Part shown: positions 7,544-17,518 of the stretch, piece after piece
Layout of the letters: each line of letters begins with the position of its first letter
Position numbering within the stretch: the first letter of the stretch is position 1
Assembly: GCA_051201585.1 (NCBI GenBank)
Contig: CP179198.1
Coordinates: 868,001 to 932,000 of the forward strand
DNA from: UBA868 sp016776875
GTDB taxonomy: Bacteria; Pseudomonadota; Gammaproteobacteria; Arenicellales; UBA868
DNA length: 64,000 bases
Direction of reading: 5' to 3'
The notes under the pieces: model-generated
The model's input: only the letters and a program-made list of their open reading frames with translations
What the model was told of the DNA's origin: nothing
The model's database searches: none
Position numbers and translations under genes: made by a program

Positions 7544-10500
7544 TTAGGGACGTCGCAAATTTTGACCCTCGCCTGCATTGTCGATCGGAGAGTCGAGATC
7601 CGCGAAATCGACGCCGCGCTCGATCGCGTAGGCTCTCATTGCGCTCAACCGAGATGCCGTGTTCGTCAGATGACCTCCCACCGATCGAAGCAGGCTGGTG
7701 GCTACCATCGCATCGTTTTCGATTACTGCGAGCAATTCCGTGGCGCCAATACGCAAGAACACGCTGTCTTCGATACAAATGAGGTCGAGAAGACGGGACT
7801 CGTTTTGAATGACCGCAAGATCGCCAATGAGTCGCCCGGGTGGGATTTCGGTAACTAATCGACTTTCCTCATCCTGCACCCAATACAGACCCGATAAGCC
7901 GCTGACACAAAGATAGGCGGCATCAGCCTCTTGTCCAACTTCAAATATTTTTTGACCCGCTTCAGCGGTGTACCACTGCGCGCTAAATGCCAGCAACCTT
8001 TGTTGTTTGCGATCAAGCTTGCCGAATAACTCTGTTTGAGCAACGATTTCAAGCTTGCGATTAAGATCCTGACGCGCATCCGCGTTCTTGCGTCGTTCTG
8101 GTCCTGTGTATTGTGACTCATCATCAGAAACACGGCCATCGATTCGCCCGTCAATAATCTCTATCACCATATCGTAACTCTCTGAGGGTTGAATCTGATT
8201 TTCAATAAAGATTTTGGTTGTGTCTGGCATGAGATTACTAATTCGCTCTCTCATCAGTTGTCGGGCTTCATCTGCATGGCTAGCGAGGGCGTTCTCTAGG
8301 ATTAGAATGTCCGGCTTTTTGATTCCTGCCCGACTAAAAGCGATACGCTCCCTGAATACGGCCGGCAGGTTTTCTCCCCCCATGGAGGTTGCTAAATTAA
8401 ATATGGACTCTGCAGCTAATCGCCGCAAGCCGTGCTCACTCAAGACATCAACCACCGTATCCTCGATTAACTTCTCTCGGGCGCCGGCCATGCTTGAGAT
8501 TCGGCCGAATATGGCATTACCCATTAGAGTCATTGCCGGTATGTATCGATTTGAGTCAATAGGCTCGAACAAGCCATCCAAAGCGCGCAACATTTGGGCC
8601 GCATTTTGTTTTCGAATTGCCAGTACACGTTCTTTAAAAGGCTCGCTGAAAGCCGGGCCGATCTGCTCAGCCGAGAACGCAAAGGGTACCGTTAATATCA
8701 AGGCGTAATCTTCATCAGGCAAGCCGGCATCGCCAACGCTCTGACGCTTTTTGACGATGATGCCGAGTCGTTTATAGAGTTCCTCATCGATGTTCAAGCG
8801 CTGGAACAGCGGATGGTTTGTACCATCATGACCAAAGGTTTTGGTCAAACTCTCGATTAAGTTGGTCGACATACTTGTTAGTTCATCTGCAATCCCTTGA
8901 TCGCGCATGAGCTGAACAAAGTTAATTTCCTGGGACAAGCTGAGTTGGGTCAGTTTGCGGGTAGGCAAAGCATAGAGAAGATTGGCGCCGAGAGGTGATA
9001 CCACGTTGAACTTATCGGGATGAAATCTATAAACCACGTCATCCAGCTTGGCTTCGGTGAGGCGTCTTGCGATTTCCGGTCGCAGTGGCACGATAGCCTC
9101 TGTCAGCTCATGATGCCTGTCCACATCAATCTGTGAGCGTAGCGCGCGGCGAACCATGAAGTCATCGATTCCCATTGCCTGAACTAATTGGAACCACCAA
9201 TCACGAATATCATCCGAGGATTTCAGGCCGGCCACCTCCGGGTCAATCCAGTTAACTTCAAATGGATCTGTGCTATTGCCTGATCGTTTGGCTTCTTGCT
9301 GAAAACTCTTGATCTTTTGGTGAACATCAGCATCAATAATCGGCTCGGTTTTTAGTGGCATCAGAAGGTTTTCACCCAGCGTGCCCCGCAAAATATTGGG
9401 ATGGGAGTGTACATATCCAATACACCCGGCGAGTGTGGCCTGATGCAGGGTGTTTAACTCGTGTCCCGCAATTTTCACAGATCCGCGCTGCGGAATGACT
9501 TCTCGTGTGAGCACATCAGCGAACGCATGAGCGGCTGACTCGTTGTTGGTCTTGACCGCGATCCGGGCACCTTGCGGTATCACCAGGTTGATATTAACCA
9601 ACACATTTTGACCTTCTTCATCGCGCACCGTGACGTTGTTGATTTCAATGTCCCCTTTTAGGCTCGTAACAGACTTTGGTGGGCCTTCGAATAAGTGGTC
9701 TGCTACCAGGGTGTTTGGCGCGAATCGTTCAATAACAGTCTCCCATCGTAGCGCCATGTCTTGAGACTGATTGTAATAGGCTAATAACTCTTTCCACGGC
9801 GAAGACAAGTCCTTATACGCGGCCAGGGCGGCAACCAGTGCTCCGATAGTGATTTCGCCTTTGATGGCGAGGTAACCGCCTACAGAGTAGAAAAAGAAGG
9901 GAGTCAGTTGATTAATAAAATTATTGAGAAATTTCATGAAAAACTTTTTTTGAAAAATCTCGAAACGGATACTGAATAATTTTCCGAGGCGGTCGGAAAA
10001 CAATGACATTCGATATCGCAAACCACCATTGATGCGAATATCACTTACGCCCGCAGCGGTCTCACCAATGTCAGATGCGAGTCTGCGAACTTCTTGTATT
10101 CGATCCCTGTTCAGGAGATTAATCTGGCGTTGGAGTTTTGGAATGATCCATGCCTGCAGTGGTATTAAGGCAATCGAGGCTAATCCAAACCAGAAACTCT
10201 GGGCAAAAAGAAAAACCAGGATCGTCATCATCTGGCCCGCCTGAAAGACAGGCTGGGATAACATATCGCCCATGAGGCCGCCCATCGGCTCAGCCTCCGA
10301 AGTGACCATGGCAACCAGCTCTCCCTGACTGGTGTGTCGAAAATACGGTCGTGGAAATCGAAGAATGCGTGTCAACAGCTGAAACCTGAATCTTCGTAGC
10401 AGCCGTTCTGCCAGAACACCCTTCATGGTATTCAGGCGCATTTTTAGCAGGCCGTTAACCGTGACAGCCAGTAGAAATCCAGCGCATAGAAACAGCAGAA

Positions 10501-10693
10501 ATTGAATTTGGCTTAGGCTAATGCCCAGAACAGTGACATCCGTTTGAGCGCCGCTGATTGCATCATTGATGATTCGTTTCGGCAGCTCCAGGGAGGCGTA
10601 CAAAATTGGAAACGTCATAACAGTGACCAGCAATAAAACGATCTGGTCTCTCTTGGAGTATCTCCAGATGTAACTAAAAAGGCTCGTTTCCAT
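7544..10693 (-). CDS. Degenerate ABC exporter-like protein with C-terminal cNMP-binding domain
   Basis: Inner-membrane protein of 1049 residues. Residues 1-310 form an exporter-type transmembrane domain, and 345-450 start a nucleotide-binding domain. About 300 extra residues follow (450-740) before the rest of that domain, and a Crp-like cyclic-nucleotide-binding domain occupies about 885-1010. ATPase motifs are eroded: the Walker A position reads IAVKTNNES (378-386) with no GxxGxGKS, the signature is MGGENLPAVFRERIAFSRA (771-789) instead of LSGGQxQR, and Walker B is DILILE (795-800). It may bind but not hydrolyse ATP, or act as a sensor. It heads a probable operon with the 2OG oxygenase. The transported substrate is unknown. 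Confidence 0.82.
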   Translation of the reverse strand: METSLFSYIWRYSKRDQIVLLLVTVMTFPILYASLELPKRIINDAISGAQTDVTVLGISLSQIQFLLFLCAGFLLAVTVNGLLKMRLNTMKGVLAERLLRRFRFQLLTRILRFPRPYFRHTSQGELVAMVTSEAEPMGGLMGDMLSQPVFQAGQMMTILVFLFAQSFWFGLASIALIPLQAWIIPKLQRQINLLNRDRIQEVRRLASDIGETAAGVSDIRINGGLRYRMSLFSDRLGKLFSIRFEIFQKKFFMKFLNNFINQLTPFFFYSVGGYLAIKGEITIGALVAALAAYKDLSSPWKELLAYYNQSQDMALRWETVIERFAPNTLVADHLFEGPPKSVTSLKGDIEINNVTVRDEEGQNVLVNINLVIPQGARIAVKTNNESAAHAFADVLTREVIPQRGSVKIAGHELNTLHQATLAGCIGYVHSHPNILRGTLGENLLMPLKTEPIIDADVHQKIKSFQQEAKRSGNSTDPFEVNWIDPEVAGLKSSDDIRDWWFQLVQAMGIDDFMVRRALRSQIDVDRHHELTEAIVPLRPEIARRLTEAKLDDVVYRFHPDKFNVVSPLGANLLYALPTRKLTQLSLSQEINFVQLMRDQGIADELTSMSTNLIESLTKTFGHDGTNHPLFQRLNIDEELYKRLGIIVKKRQSVGDAGLPDEDYALILTVPFAFSAEQIGPAFSEPFKERVLAIRKQNAAQMLRALDGLFEPIDSNRYIPAMTLMGNAIFGRISSMAGAREKLIEDTVVDVLSEHGLRRLAAESIFNLATSMGGENLPAVFRERIAFSRAGIKKPDILILENALASHADEARQLMRERISNLMPDTTKIFIENQIQPSESYDMVIEIIDGRIDGRVSDDESQYTGPERRKNADARQDLNRKLEIVAQTELFGKLDRKQQRLLAFSAQWYTAEAGQKIFEVGQEADAAYLCVSGLSGLYWVQDEESRLVTEIPPGRLIGDLAVIQNESRLLDLICIEDSVFLRIGATELLAVIENDAMVATSLLRSVGGHLTNTASRLSAMRAYAIERGVDFADLDSPIDNAGEGQNLRRP

Positions 10694-11025
10694 TAAGTCG
10701 CCGCTCCGAGGTTCAATTTTTTTGACTCGTTAAATTCCGCACCATTCCCGTCATCGTTGTGATCGGTTTTTGGGTTTATATCATTCGCTACATCTGCACG
10801 GTCTGAAGGGTGGCCAGCATTACGAGTTTGATTAAAACCACAGACCCTTAGTTCACAGCTCGGCGACTGTTACAGAGTGTTACGCTCACCTCAAACCCGA
10901 GGCCGTAAGGGAAGCGGTGAATGCGTTTGACCGACATCAGTCACATTCTGGTCACAGTAGCGGTCAGGCCAACGCAAACCGCAACGTCGTAACCTGAGTA
11001 AAGAGTTGATGTAGAGAGTAAAAAT
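10694..11025. other. Intergenic region, nothing recognised
   Basis: About 330 bases between the ABC/cNMP gene and tRNA-Ala. No open frame of note, no RNA gene and no strong promoter were recognised. GGTCACAGTAGCGGTCA near 10954-10970 contains two GGTCA half-sites 12 bases apart, of unknown meaning. Confidence 0.4.
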
Positions 11026-11101
<76 letters not shown>

Positions 11102-11242
11102 ACAGCACCTTTCCTCTCGGAAAATACACCAAGTGTGGGATAATTCTAGCTTAATGAGAATAAAAATGATCACTTCAAAGTATCTATTTTTTCTCTGATT
11201 GCAAATTCAATCACTCCGCGGCTTAAGGATGACCTCCATCAT

Positions 11243-11709
11243 ATGAGTACCACTAATATTTCTCCTGAAGCATTAATAGATGCGGCGCGTATGTTCGAAG
11301 AGCAAATCCCGTTTAACCGGGTGCTCGGCTTGCGAGTGGAGACTCCCGGGAATTCAGAAATTCAGGTTTGTTTTGATATGCGCGAGGGCTTGTTGGAAAT
11401 TTTACGCGGGGCAACCTCCATGGTGGCGTGATTTCCAGTGTGCTCGATGTCGTTGGCGGGCTAGTGGCTTTTATTGCAATATTGCAGCGCGAAGGCGTTC
11501 AGTCGGTGGCGGACGAAGCGGAGAAGTTCTCCCGTTTAGGTACGATTGATCTTCGGGTAGATTATCTTCGACCGGGTATCGGGACCACTTTTGCAGCCAA
11601 GGGTTTCGTGTTGCGTGCGGGCAGAAAAGTCGCAGTGGCGCGCATGGAGCTCCATAACGAGGAAAATTCCCTTATTGCTGTTGGAACGGGCGCTTATAGT
11701 ATTTCTTAG
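11243..11709 (+). CDS. PaaI-type hotdog thioesterase, frameshifted
   Basis: Small acyl-CoA thioesterase-like protein of about 155 residues. The first frame (11243-11431) gives the N-terminal half up to MREG. The second frame carries LVGNFTRGNLHGGVISSVLDVVGG, where the LHGG motif is the PaaI/YiiD signature, then DLRVDYLRP and a C-terminal strand ending VGTGAYS. One G missing from the GGG at 11386-11388 explains the shift. Both parts are conserved, so an indel error is the simplest explanation. Substrate unknown; hotdog thioesterases act on many aryl- or acyl-CoAs. Confidence 0.78.
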
Positions 11710-11778
11710 CGATTTACCCCTAGCGGTTAGGAGGAGTAAGATTACCCATTCCCAACTCTGTTATCCCCAGCGTTTTTT

Positions 11779-12300
11779 ATGACCGAACCTGATAATAAAT
11801 CACCATCATCGATGGCTCCCGGTGAGCAACTTCGGGCGGCTCGCATGGGATATCAGTGGGCCATTGAGGATGTTGCTGCGAACCTCAATCTCACGGTGGA
11901 AGTCGTGAAAGCGCTCGAAGAGGGTGATCATACGAATCTGCCAGAGTCAGCTTTTGTCAGAGGTTATTTGCGCGCTTACGCACGATTAATGGAGATCGAT
12001 GAAAACCTCGTGTTGAAGGGGAGCGCAGAATCATCGCCTGATCACATCGGGTCTGTTGTCCCGCTTCTCGGAAAAGAAGCCTTCAGCGAAAAAAAAGATC
12101 GGCAATGGCTGAAGTTTTCTCAAAAAAAGAACAGCTCGTGGCGAAAGCCGGCAGTCTGGACAATCATAGTCGTTATCGCGATTATTGCGACGTGGTGGTT
12201 TAGTGGACTCTTGCCGACATTTAACCAGTTGATGAATGAAAGTCGGGACCAATCGAATCCGTCAGGGACGATTACGATTCCGCTTAATAACCAAAACTGA
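11779..12300 (+). CDS. RodZ-like HTH membrane protein, short form
   Basis: Protein of 173 residues with an N-terminal helix-turn-helix of the RodZ type (GEQLRAARMGYQWAIEDVAANLNL then ALEEGDHTNLPESAFVRGYLRAYARLM), a basic linker, and one transmembrane helix at about 128-148. RodZ links MreB to the cell envelope and holds rod shape. Normal RodZ has a longer periplasmic domain (DUF4115); here only about 25 residues follow the membrane segment before the stop. It could be a naturally truncated RodZ, a related regulator, or another frameshift product, although no downstream continuation was found. Confidence 0.75.
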   Translation: MTEPDNKSPSSMAPGEQLRAARMGYQWAIEDVAANLNLTVEVVKALEEGDHTNLPESAFVRGYLRAYARLMEIDENLVLKGSAESSPDHIGSVVPLLGKEAFSEKKDRQWLKFSQKKNSSWRKPAVWTIIVVIAIIATWWFSGLLPTFNQLMNESRDQSNPSGTITIPLNNQN

Positions 12301-12313
12301 CCGATATTTCCGG

Positions 12314-13297
12314 TTAAGGGCGTGATGCGCCGTCTCGCGGACGGGCCAAGATGTGACTCATTAAAGGGAGATCGATATTGCCACCGCTGAGTAACACGCC
12401 AACCCGCCCTTGAGGCTTAACCACGCCGCTGAGCAGTGCCGCAAGTCCCAAAGCGCCGGAGGGTTCAACCACGAGACGTGCTTGCTCGAAAAGGGCTTTC
12501 GTCGCCTCGACAATATCATCTTCAGATACGCAAACCACGTCAGATACCAAATTGCGGATGATTTCAAAGGTTAATTTACCGAGCGATTCCGTTCTCGTGC
12601 CATCGGCGATGGTTTGAGGGTTAATGACGCGCTCGATCCGGCCACTGCGAAAAGATCGGGCGCCATCATCACCGGCTTCGGGTTCGACGCCGATGACCTT
12701 GCATTCGGGAGATAATGCTTCTGCGCTTAGCGCGCATCCGCTTAATAGTCCGCCACCGCCCAGAGGCACCAGAAGCGTATCCAAAGCCCCGCAACTGTTA
12801 AACAACTCAAGAGCCGCAGTGCCTTGGCCTGCGATCACGGTTGGGTGATCAAAAGGTGGCAGCACCGTATAGCCATGTTTGGATATTAAAGCGTCAGTAA
12901 TGTCCTCGCGCTTTTCTGTGTCGGGATCAAAATCAATAACACGGGTTGCATATTTTTCGGTGCCCAGGCGTTTTACGGTGGGGGCGTTATTCGGCATGAC
13001 AATCGTCGTTGAAACACCAAGCAGATGTCCGGCTAACGCAACGGCTTGGGCATGATTGCCTGATGAGAACGTCACGATACCTCGGCTTCGCTCAGCATCA
13101 CTCATCTTATTTATTGCGTTCCAGGCGCCCCGGAACTTAAATGCATTAATTCTCTGAAGATTCTCACATTTCAGAAAAATTTCAGCACCGGTGATCTGAT
13201 CAAGTGGCGTATTAAAAAGCACAGGTGTTTTTATGGCGACACCATCGAGAACGTCTGCGGCCGACTGAACATCGGAAAAACTAGGTAGATTGTTCAG
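12314..13297 (-). CDS. Threonine/serine dehydratase (PLP-dependent), start uncertain
   Basis: Fold-type II PLP enzyme that deaminates L-threonine (or serine) to the 2-oxo acid. The PLP lysine is in INAFKFRGAW, followed by SSGNHAQAVA and the glycine loop PLGGGGLLSG. It lacks the C-terminal ACT domain, so it is of the catabolic TdcB type. The obvious start is a GTG at 13222, but in-frame coding with the family N terminus (LPSFSDVQSAADVLDG) continues to about 13297 with no ATG. Either the gene starts at the CTG at 13297, 7 bases after ACGGAG, or an indel near 13300 hides the true start. Divergent from the carboxylesterase gene. Confidence 0.82.
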   Translation of the reverse strand: MNNLPSFSDVQSAADVLDGVAIKTPVLFNTPLDQITGAEIFLKCENLQRINAFKFRGAWNAINKMSDAERSRGIVTFSSGNHAQAVALAGHLLGVSTTIVMPNNAPTVKRLGTEKYATRVIDFDPDTEKREDITDALISKHGYTVLPPFDHPTVIAGQGTAALELFNSCGALDTLLVPLGGGGLLSGCALSAEALSPECKVIGVEPEAGDDGARSFRSGRIERVINPQTIADGTRTESLGKLTFEIIRNLVSDVVCVSEDDIVEATKALFEQARLVVEPSGALGLAALLSGVVKPQGRVGVLLSGGNIDLPLMSHILARPRDGASRP

Positions 13298-13407
13298 GTC
13301 GACACTCCGTTTGGTGAAAGATCATGGCGATCTGGTTTCTTGGACAGGCTTTTGGCACCAGAATGTTTTGAAACGCTACAATCCGAGAAAACGAATCTGG
13401 TGTCAAC

Positions 13408-14097
13408 ATGAATATGAATATTAACAAGCCGCTCGAGCTCGAGACCGGTGCGGCTCCGGTCTTTTCGGTGATATGGCTTCACGGGCTTGGCGCGGATTGC
13501 CAGGATTTTAAGGATCTTCCGGACATGCTGGAGTTACCCTCCGGCCTTCCGGTGCGTTTTGTCTTGCCCAATGCTCCGGAAAGACCGATTACCCTTAACG
13601 GGGGTATGGTAATGAGAGGGTGGTACGACCTCACCGGTTTGGAAGTTGTGAAACAGGAGGATCGTGCCGGCCTAAACGAGGCTTCACAGATTGTGGACAA
13701 ACTTGTTGAGCGGGAGTGTGAGCGCGGGATCCCACGCTCGAGAATTATTGTAGGAGGGTTCTCCCAAGGCGGTGCAGTGGCGCTGCATTACGGTCTTCGC
13801 TGCGAGCAGGCTTTAGCAGGGATCGTGGGCTTATCAACTTACTTACCCCTTTCTGAAACACTTTCGGCCGAAAAGTCCTCGGCAGCTTTACAAACCCCCA
13901 TTTTTCTTGCCCACGGTATCTTTGATCCAGTCCTGGTGCTTGCACTAGGGGAGGCCAGTCGCCAGGTGCTTCAAGAGAATGCCTGTACGGTTGAGTGGCG
14001 GACTTATCAAATGCCGCACACGGTCGTGCCAGAAGAATTAAAGGATTTGTCTGCCTGGTTGTTAACCAAAATATGGCCTGCAGAAGTGAAACTCTAG
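13408..14097 (+). CDS. Carboxylesterase/lysophospholipase-like alpha/beta hydrolase
   Basis: Protein of 229 residues of the abhydrolase_2 family (bacterial carboxylesterase and YpfH relatives). The oxyanion region is IWLHGLGAD. The nucleophile is the Ser of GGFSQGG (about residue 117). The acid is the Asp of GIFDPVL, and the base is the His of MPHTVVPEEL. No signal peptide, so it is cytosolic. It overlaps the 3' end of the convergent TPR gene by four bases. Substrate is unknown; family members hydrolyse short esters. Confidence 0.87.
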   Translation: MNMNINKPLELETGAAPVFSVIWLHGLGADCQDFKDLPDMLELPSGLPVRFVLPNAPERPITLNGGMVMRGWYDLTGLEVVKQEDRAGLNEASQIVDKLVERECERGIPRSRIIVGGFSQGGAVALHYGLRCEQALAGIVGLSTYLPLSETLSAEKSSAALQTPIFLAHGIFDPVLVLALGEASRQVLQENACTVEWRTYQMPHTVVPEELKDLSAWLLTKIWPAEVKL

Positions 14098-14675
14098 ATT
14101 GTGTTTTGTTCGATCAAGTTTTCCTCGCGCAATTCAAGTTGTTTGAGCGCTTGATGAATTTGCGGCATGTGCGGATTGATTTCCAGAGCAGCGCGGAAGA
14201 CGTTTATTGCGGGACCAAACTGATGTTGTCTGAGGAAGATGAATCCGAGACCGGCCAGCGCGCCAAAATGGCGAGGTTCGCGCCGCAAGGTTTCTTTGAT
14301 GTCACTGATTGATTCATCGTAAGATTCCACTTGGTAGAGTAGGGTTGCCCTTGCATTCCATCCTTCTGCAAAGTCGGGCATCGTCGTCACTAGCTCGCTG
14401 AAGTGGCGATAAGCGGTCCGGTAATGACGCTCTGTCATTGCGCGTTGTCCGAGCGCGAAAAGCTCTGCGGCTTCAGGATCATCAACCTCTCGCCAAAGTC
14501 TCCAGATTTGATCGGAAATCTCCTGAGCCGCCTCCTGGTCATTTGTAGCTCTCAGCTCCTGAAATAGGCTATCAAGCCCTGGATGATTCTGATCACCAAG
14601 CGCGATCGACTGGCAAACCCATCCCCCCACACCCATGGTGAGAATCAAGAGCACACGAAAAAAGGGTTTTCTCAT
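14094..14675 (-). CDS. Exported TPR-repeat protein
   Basis: Protein of 193 residues with an N-terminal signal peptide (FFRVLLILTMGVGGWVC). Tetratricopeptide repeats follow from about residue 75 (AYRHFSELVTTMPDFAEGWNARATLLYQ and two further units). The Cys at about residue 20 might be a lipobox, but the residues before it (GGWVC) fit poorly. TPR domains mediate protein contacts; no partner can be named. The start overlaps the stop of the HisN-like gene by four bases, indicating translational coupling. Confidence 0.8.
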   Translation of the reverse strand: MRKPFFRVLLILTMGVGGWVCQSIALGDQNHPGLDSLFQELRATNDQEAAQEISDQIWRLWREVDDPEAAELFALGQRAMTERHYRTAYRHFSELVTTMPDFAEGWNARATLLYQVESYDESISDIKETLRREPRHFGALAGLGFIFLRQHQFGPAINVFRAALEINPHMPQIHQALKQLELREENLIEQNTI

Positions 14676-15463
14676 TGCGTGCCCATTTTTTGTATTCGGT
14701 CAAGCACTTCAGCATGCAGCGCTTCATTGGCGCTAGCCAGCGCTTGACCTTCTGAGCCAAACGTTAATGGGGCGCCTTGCCAGTCGCTGATGCATCCCCC
14801 GGCGCCTTCGATGACCGGCACCAAAGCGAGATAATCAAAACGACCTAATCCCGCCTCCATGACAATGTCAGTGAAGCCGGAGGCTAATAGTCCGTACGCA
14901 TAACAATCGGCACCAAACTGTCTAAAACGGACCGAACTTCCCAATGTTGAAAACGTGCGCCACTCTGCTTCATTGAACATGTCAGGTGTTGTCGCATTCA
15001 ACGTTGCCATATCCAAATTCTCATTTAATGAGGTATGACAAACAGTACCGTTATATTCGGTCGGGTTACCTTGAACCCCGAGCCACCTTTCATTGAGGGC
15101 TGGCATGTCTATGATGCCGAGCACTGGTTTTTCCTGAAAACACAAAGCAATTAGGCAGCCATAAGTCCTTTTGCCGGTCGCAAAACTTTTTGTGCCGTCG
15201 ATTGGATCAACGACCCATAGCCACTCTGCGTGCGAGTTATCATGACCTTCTTCTTCTCCATAAAAGCCATGATCCGGATATCGCTCTCGAATAATTTTTC
15301 GCAATGCCCGTTCAATCTCAAGATCAGCAATCGTTACGGGGCTGCCGTCAATCTTTTTCTCAATTTGAGGATTAAGTCGAAAGTATTTATGACCGATTTT
15401 GCTAGCCGTATCCGCGAGCGACTTCGCGATCTCGATGACATCGGGGTCAAATTGAGAGGTCAT
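14672..15463 (-). CDS. hisN: Inositol-monophosphatase-type histidinol phosphatase
   Basis: Mg-dependent phosphatase of 263 residues. The metal-binding motifs are GEEEG (about 70-74) and DPIDGTKSF (about 87-95), with a third in AGLGRFDYLALVPVIEGAGG. The motif details match the HisN type that removes phosphate from histidinol phosphate in histidine biosynthesis rather than SuhB. A general sugar or inositol phosphatase activity cannot be excluded from sequence. Overlaps the downstream TPR gene. Confidence 0.8.
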   Translation of the reverse strand: MTSQFDPDVIEIAKSLADTASKIGHKYFRLNPQIEKKIDGSPVTIADLEIERALRKIIRERYPDHGFYGEEEGHDNSHAEWLWVVDPIDGTKSFATGKRTYGCLIALCFQEKPVLGIIDMPALNERWLGVQGNPTEYNGTVCHTSLNENLDMATLNATTPDMFNEAEWRTFSTLGSSVRFRQFGADCYAYGLLASGFTDIVMEAGLGRFDYLALVPVIEGAGGCISDWQGAPLTFGSEGQALASANEALHAEVLDRIQKMGTQ

Positions 15464-15519
15464 GGTTGATCGACTCGAATCATCGCGCTGAATCCCAGGC
15501 GCTTCTTTTCTTTATCGCG

Positions 15520-17427
15520 TTACTCATCAAGTGCTTTCAGGTCAACTTGTTTTGCTACCTTATCTCTTCCACCAAAGCCTTTAAATTTGACTTTGCTATC
15601 AACAATCTCAACATTCGCCGAGATTTTCCGAAATTTACCAAACATTATGCCGTTAACCGATTGCGGTGAAAATTCGATTCTGGAAATTAATTCGAGTCCT
15701 TGGCTGTCGATATAGATCGGATCCATTACGATCACATCACCTTCAGTTTTTGAAATGAGACTGCCATTCACATTTTTCACATTAAGCATTTTGTCGAGCG
15801 GAGATTCTTTTTTCTGAGGATCTCGAAAGCCGGCCAGTAAAGGCTCAACGTCCCGCATCGATAAATTAAAGCGACCGTTCACTTTCATGGGCCGTCCCCA
15901 GACGAGACTGCCATGATCGACCGTGAGTTCGCCCCACCAGCCTTCATCTGTTGTTCTTGCGTCTGTCAGAATTTGAACGTTTTCGAGTTTTAAGGACGAG
16001 TCCTTGAGTCCATAAGTTTGATTGCGGTAGTTTCCCTCGGTTAACTTGGAAACCACCTCAAAGTCAGCTTTTCACGTCGCGATCCTGAGCAGTAAGGATC
16101 ACATCGTTCCCCTCGGTAACAAACTGTCCATGCGCAACATCACCTTCTAGCGTAAGACCGCCGCTGGTTGTCACATCGCCGGAGAGAAACTCGATTCCCG
16201 TCTGTGCCGGCATAAACCTGTTCAGATGTCCGACATCGCTAATACGCCCCTTGGCAATGTTGAACGAAAACAGGCTATTGGGTTCAATTTTCTGGGAATA
16301 CATGAACAGGCGCTCGAGTTCAGCCGAGATGTCTAAATCGGTACCCTCCAGAAATCTGACTTCTGGCTGATGACTTTGCGAGAGCTAAATTGGTCAACCT
16401 GCACGGAAATTTGAACAGGGTTATCGCGAGCGGCATCGACAGAAGCCTCGATAACCCCTTTTCCGATAGATTGGAAATCCAGGAAAGTCGTGAGCATTTC
16501 ATCCGATACAAATGAAAGCCTCGACCCGTCCGTGATCTCTCCATTTTTGAGTAGTAAAAACGCATCAATCTCGCCGTTTCCTCCCACATTGAGATTGAGA
16601 TCCCGATCGGGAAGAAATTCCATGGCGCCAAGGCTTGCAAAATTGCCTTGGGCGCGAATCTCACCGGTAAAGAATTGCAGTTTTTCCTTACCTTTAAACT
16701 GTCGAGGCATGTGCTCTGCGATCTGCAATTCAGCCTGCACGGAAAGCGGTGTCTGGGAATTCGCTGAAGTATCAGGAGCATTGATGAGCATGGCGCCCTT
16801 GGCATGGCTGACACTCATGGGACCGCCTTTTGTGACAATACTCATCTTAAGATTGTCCAATGTGCCAGATCCGCTGAGCTCAAAGTCATCGATACCGGTT
16901 AGGTTACGAATCGATATTTTCCGAATCTCGCTGGCAGAGGTGTTATCCAGTTTGATGTGCCAGGATGGCTTGGTTTTGACTGGTGTTGTCGTAGCGTCTG
17001 AACTGGCCGAAGAATTGCTCGAGGCCGGCTGTGAAACATTATTCGATGACTCTTCTGATGCAGAAACCGCATTAACTTTGGCATAACGAACTTCGACACC
17101 CTGTCCGTGGGCGTTAGTAATGTTGACGGTACGTGAGATCAGGCTAGGGATCGAGATTGAAACGTTGCCAGAATCAATACTGAGTCCAAACTGATTTCGG
17201 GGAGTTGTCGAATTAAACTCCAACCCTTCGACAGAAAATCTTCCCGGAATTAACGTCCATGCACGCTCCCAGCTCATCGTAAGTTTTTCAGGTTTGATGT
17301 TTGCTAGTGTCTGCGCAAGGCCGGTAAAAATCAGGAGATTTCCAACAACGGGATACGCAAACACTAGAATAACGAATACGCGGATTATTCGAAAAATTTT
17401 GGATTGAGCCATAAGTTCTGAGACCAA
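15520..17427 (-). CDS. AsmA/DUF748-like envelope protein, two frameshifts
   Basis: Large protein of about 635 residues anchored by one N-terminal transmembrane helix (about 10-35), with a long beta-rich periplasmic part. The pattern is that of AsmA or DUF748 proteins, which are thought to span the envelope and help lipid or outer-membrane homeostasis. The frame is broken twice: one base missing from the AAA at 16352-16354 (KSDF then LEGTDLDIS) and one extra base in the TTTT at 16069-16072 (DVK then ADFEVVSK). Correcting both gives one continuous protein. The family call is tentative. Confidence 0.65.
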
Positions 17428-17518
17428 AAATTGTGAAAGCTTGTTAAAAACGACGTTTTAGGCGCCACAATTTTGCTAGCATTGCGACAATTCGTTATTT
17501 TACCAAATGAGGAGTTGA

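Noticed and set aside
7509..7778. N-terminal extension of the 2OG oxygenase frame
   Set aside because: Overlaps the ABC/cNMP gene and has an Arg-rich, non-conserved translation; the conserved region starts at ATG 7508.
16320..16814. 164-codon frame inside the AsmA-like gene
   Set aside because: Out-of-frame shadow; the conserved protein continues in the other two frames.
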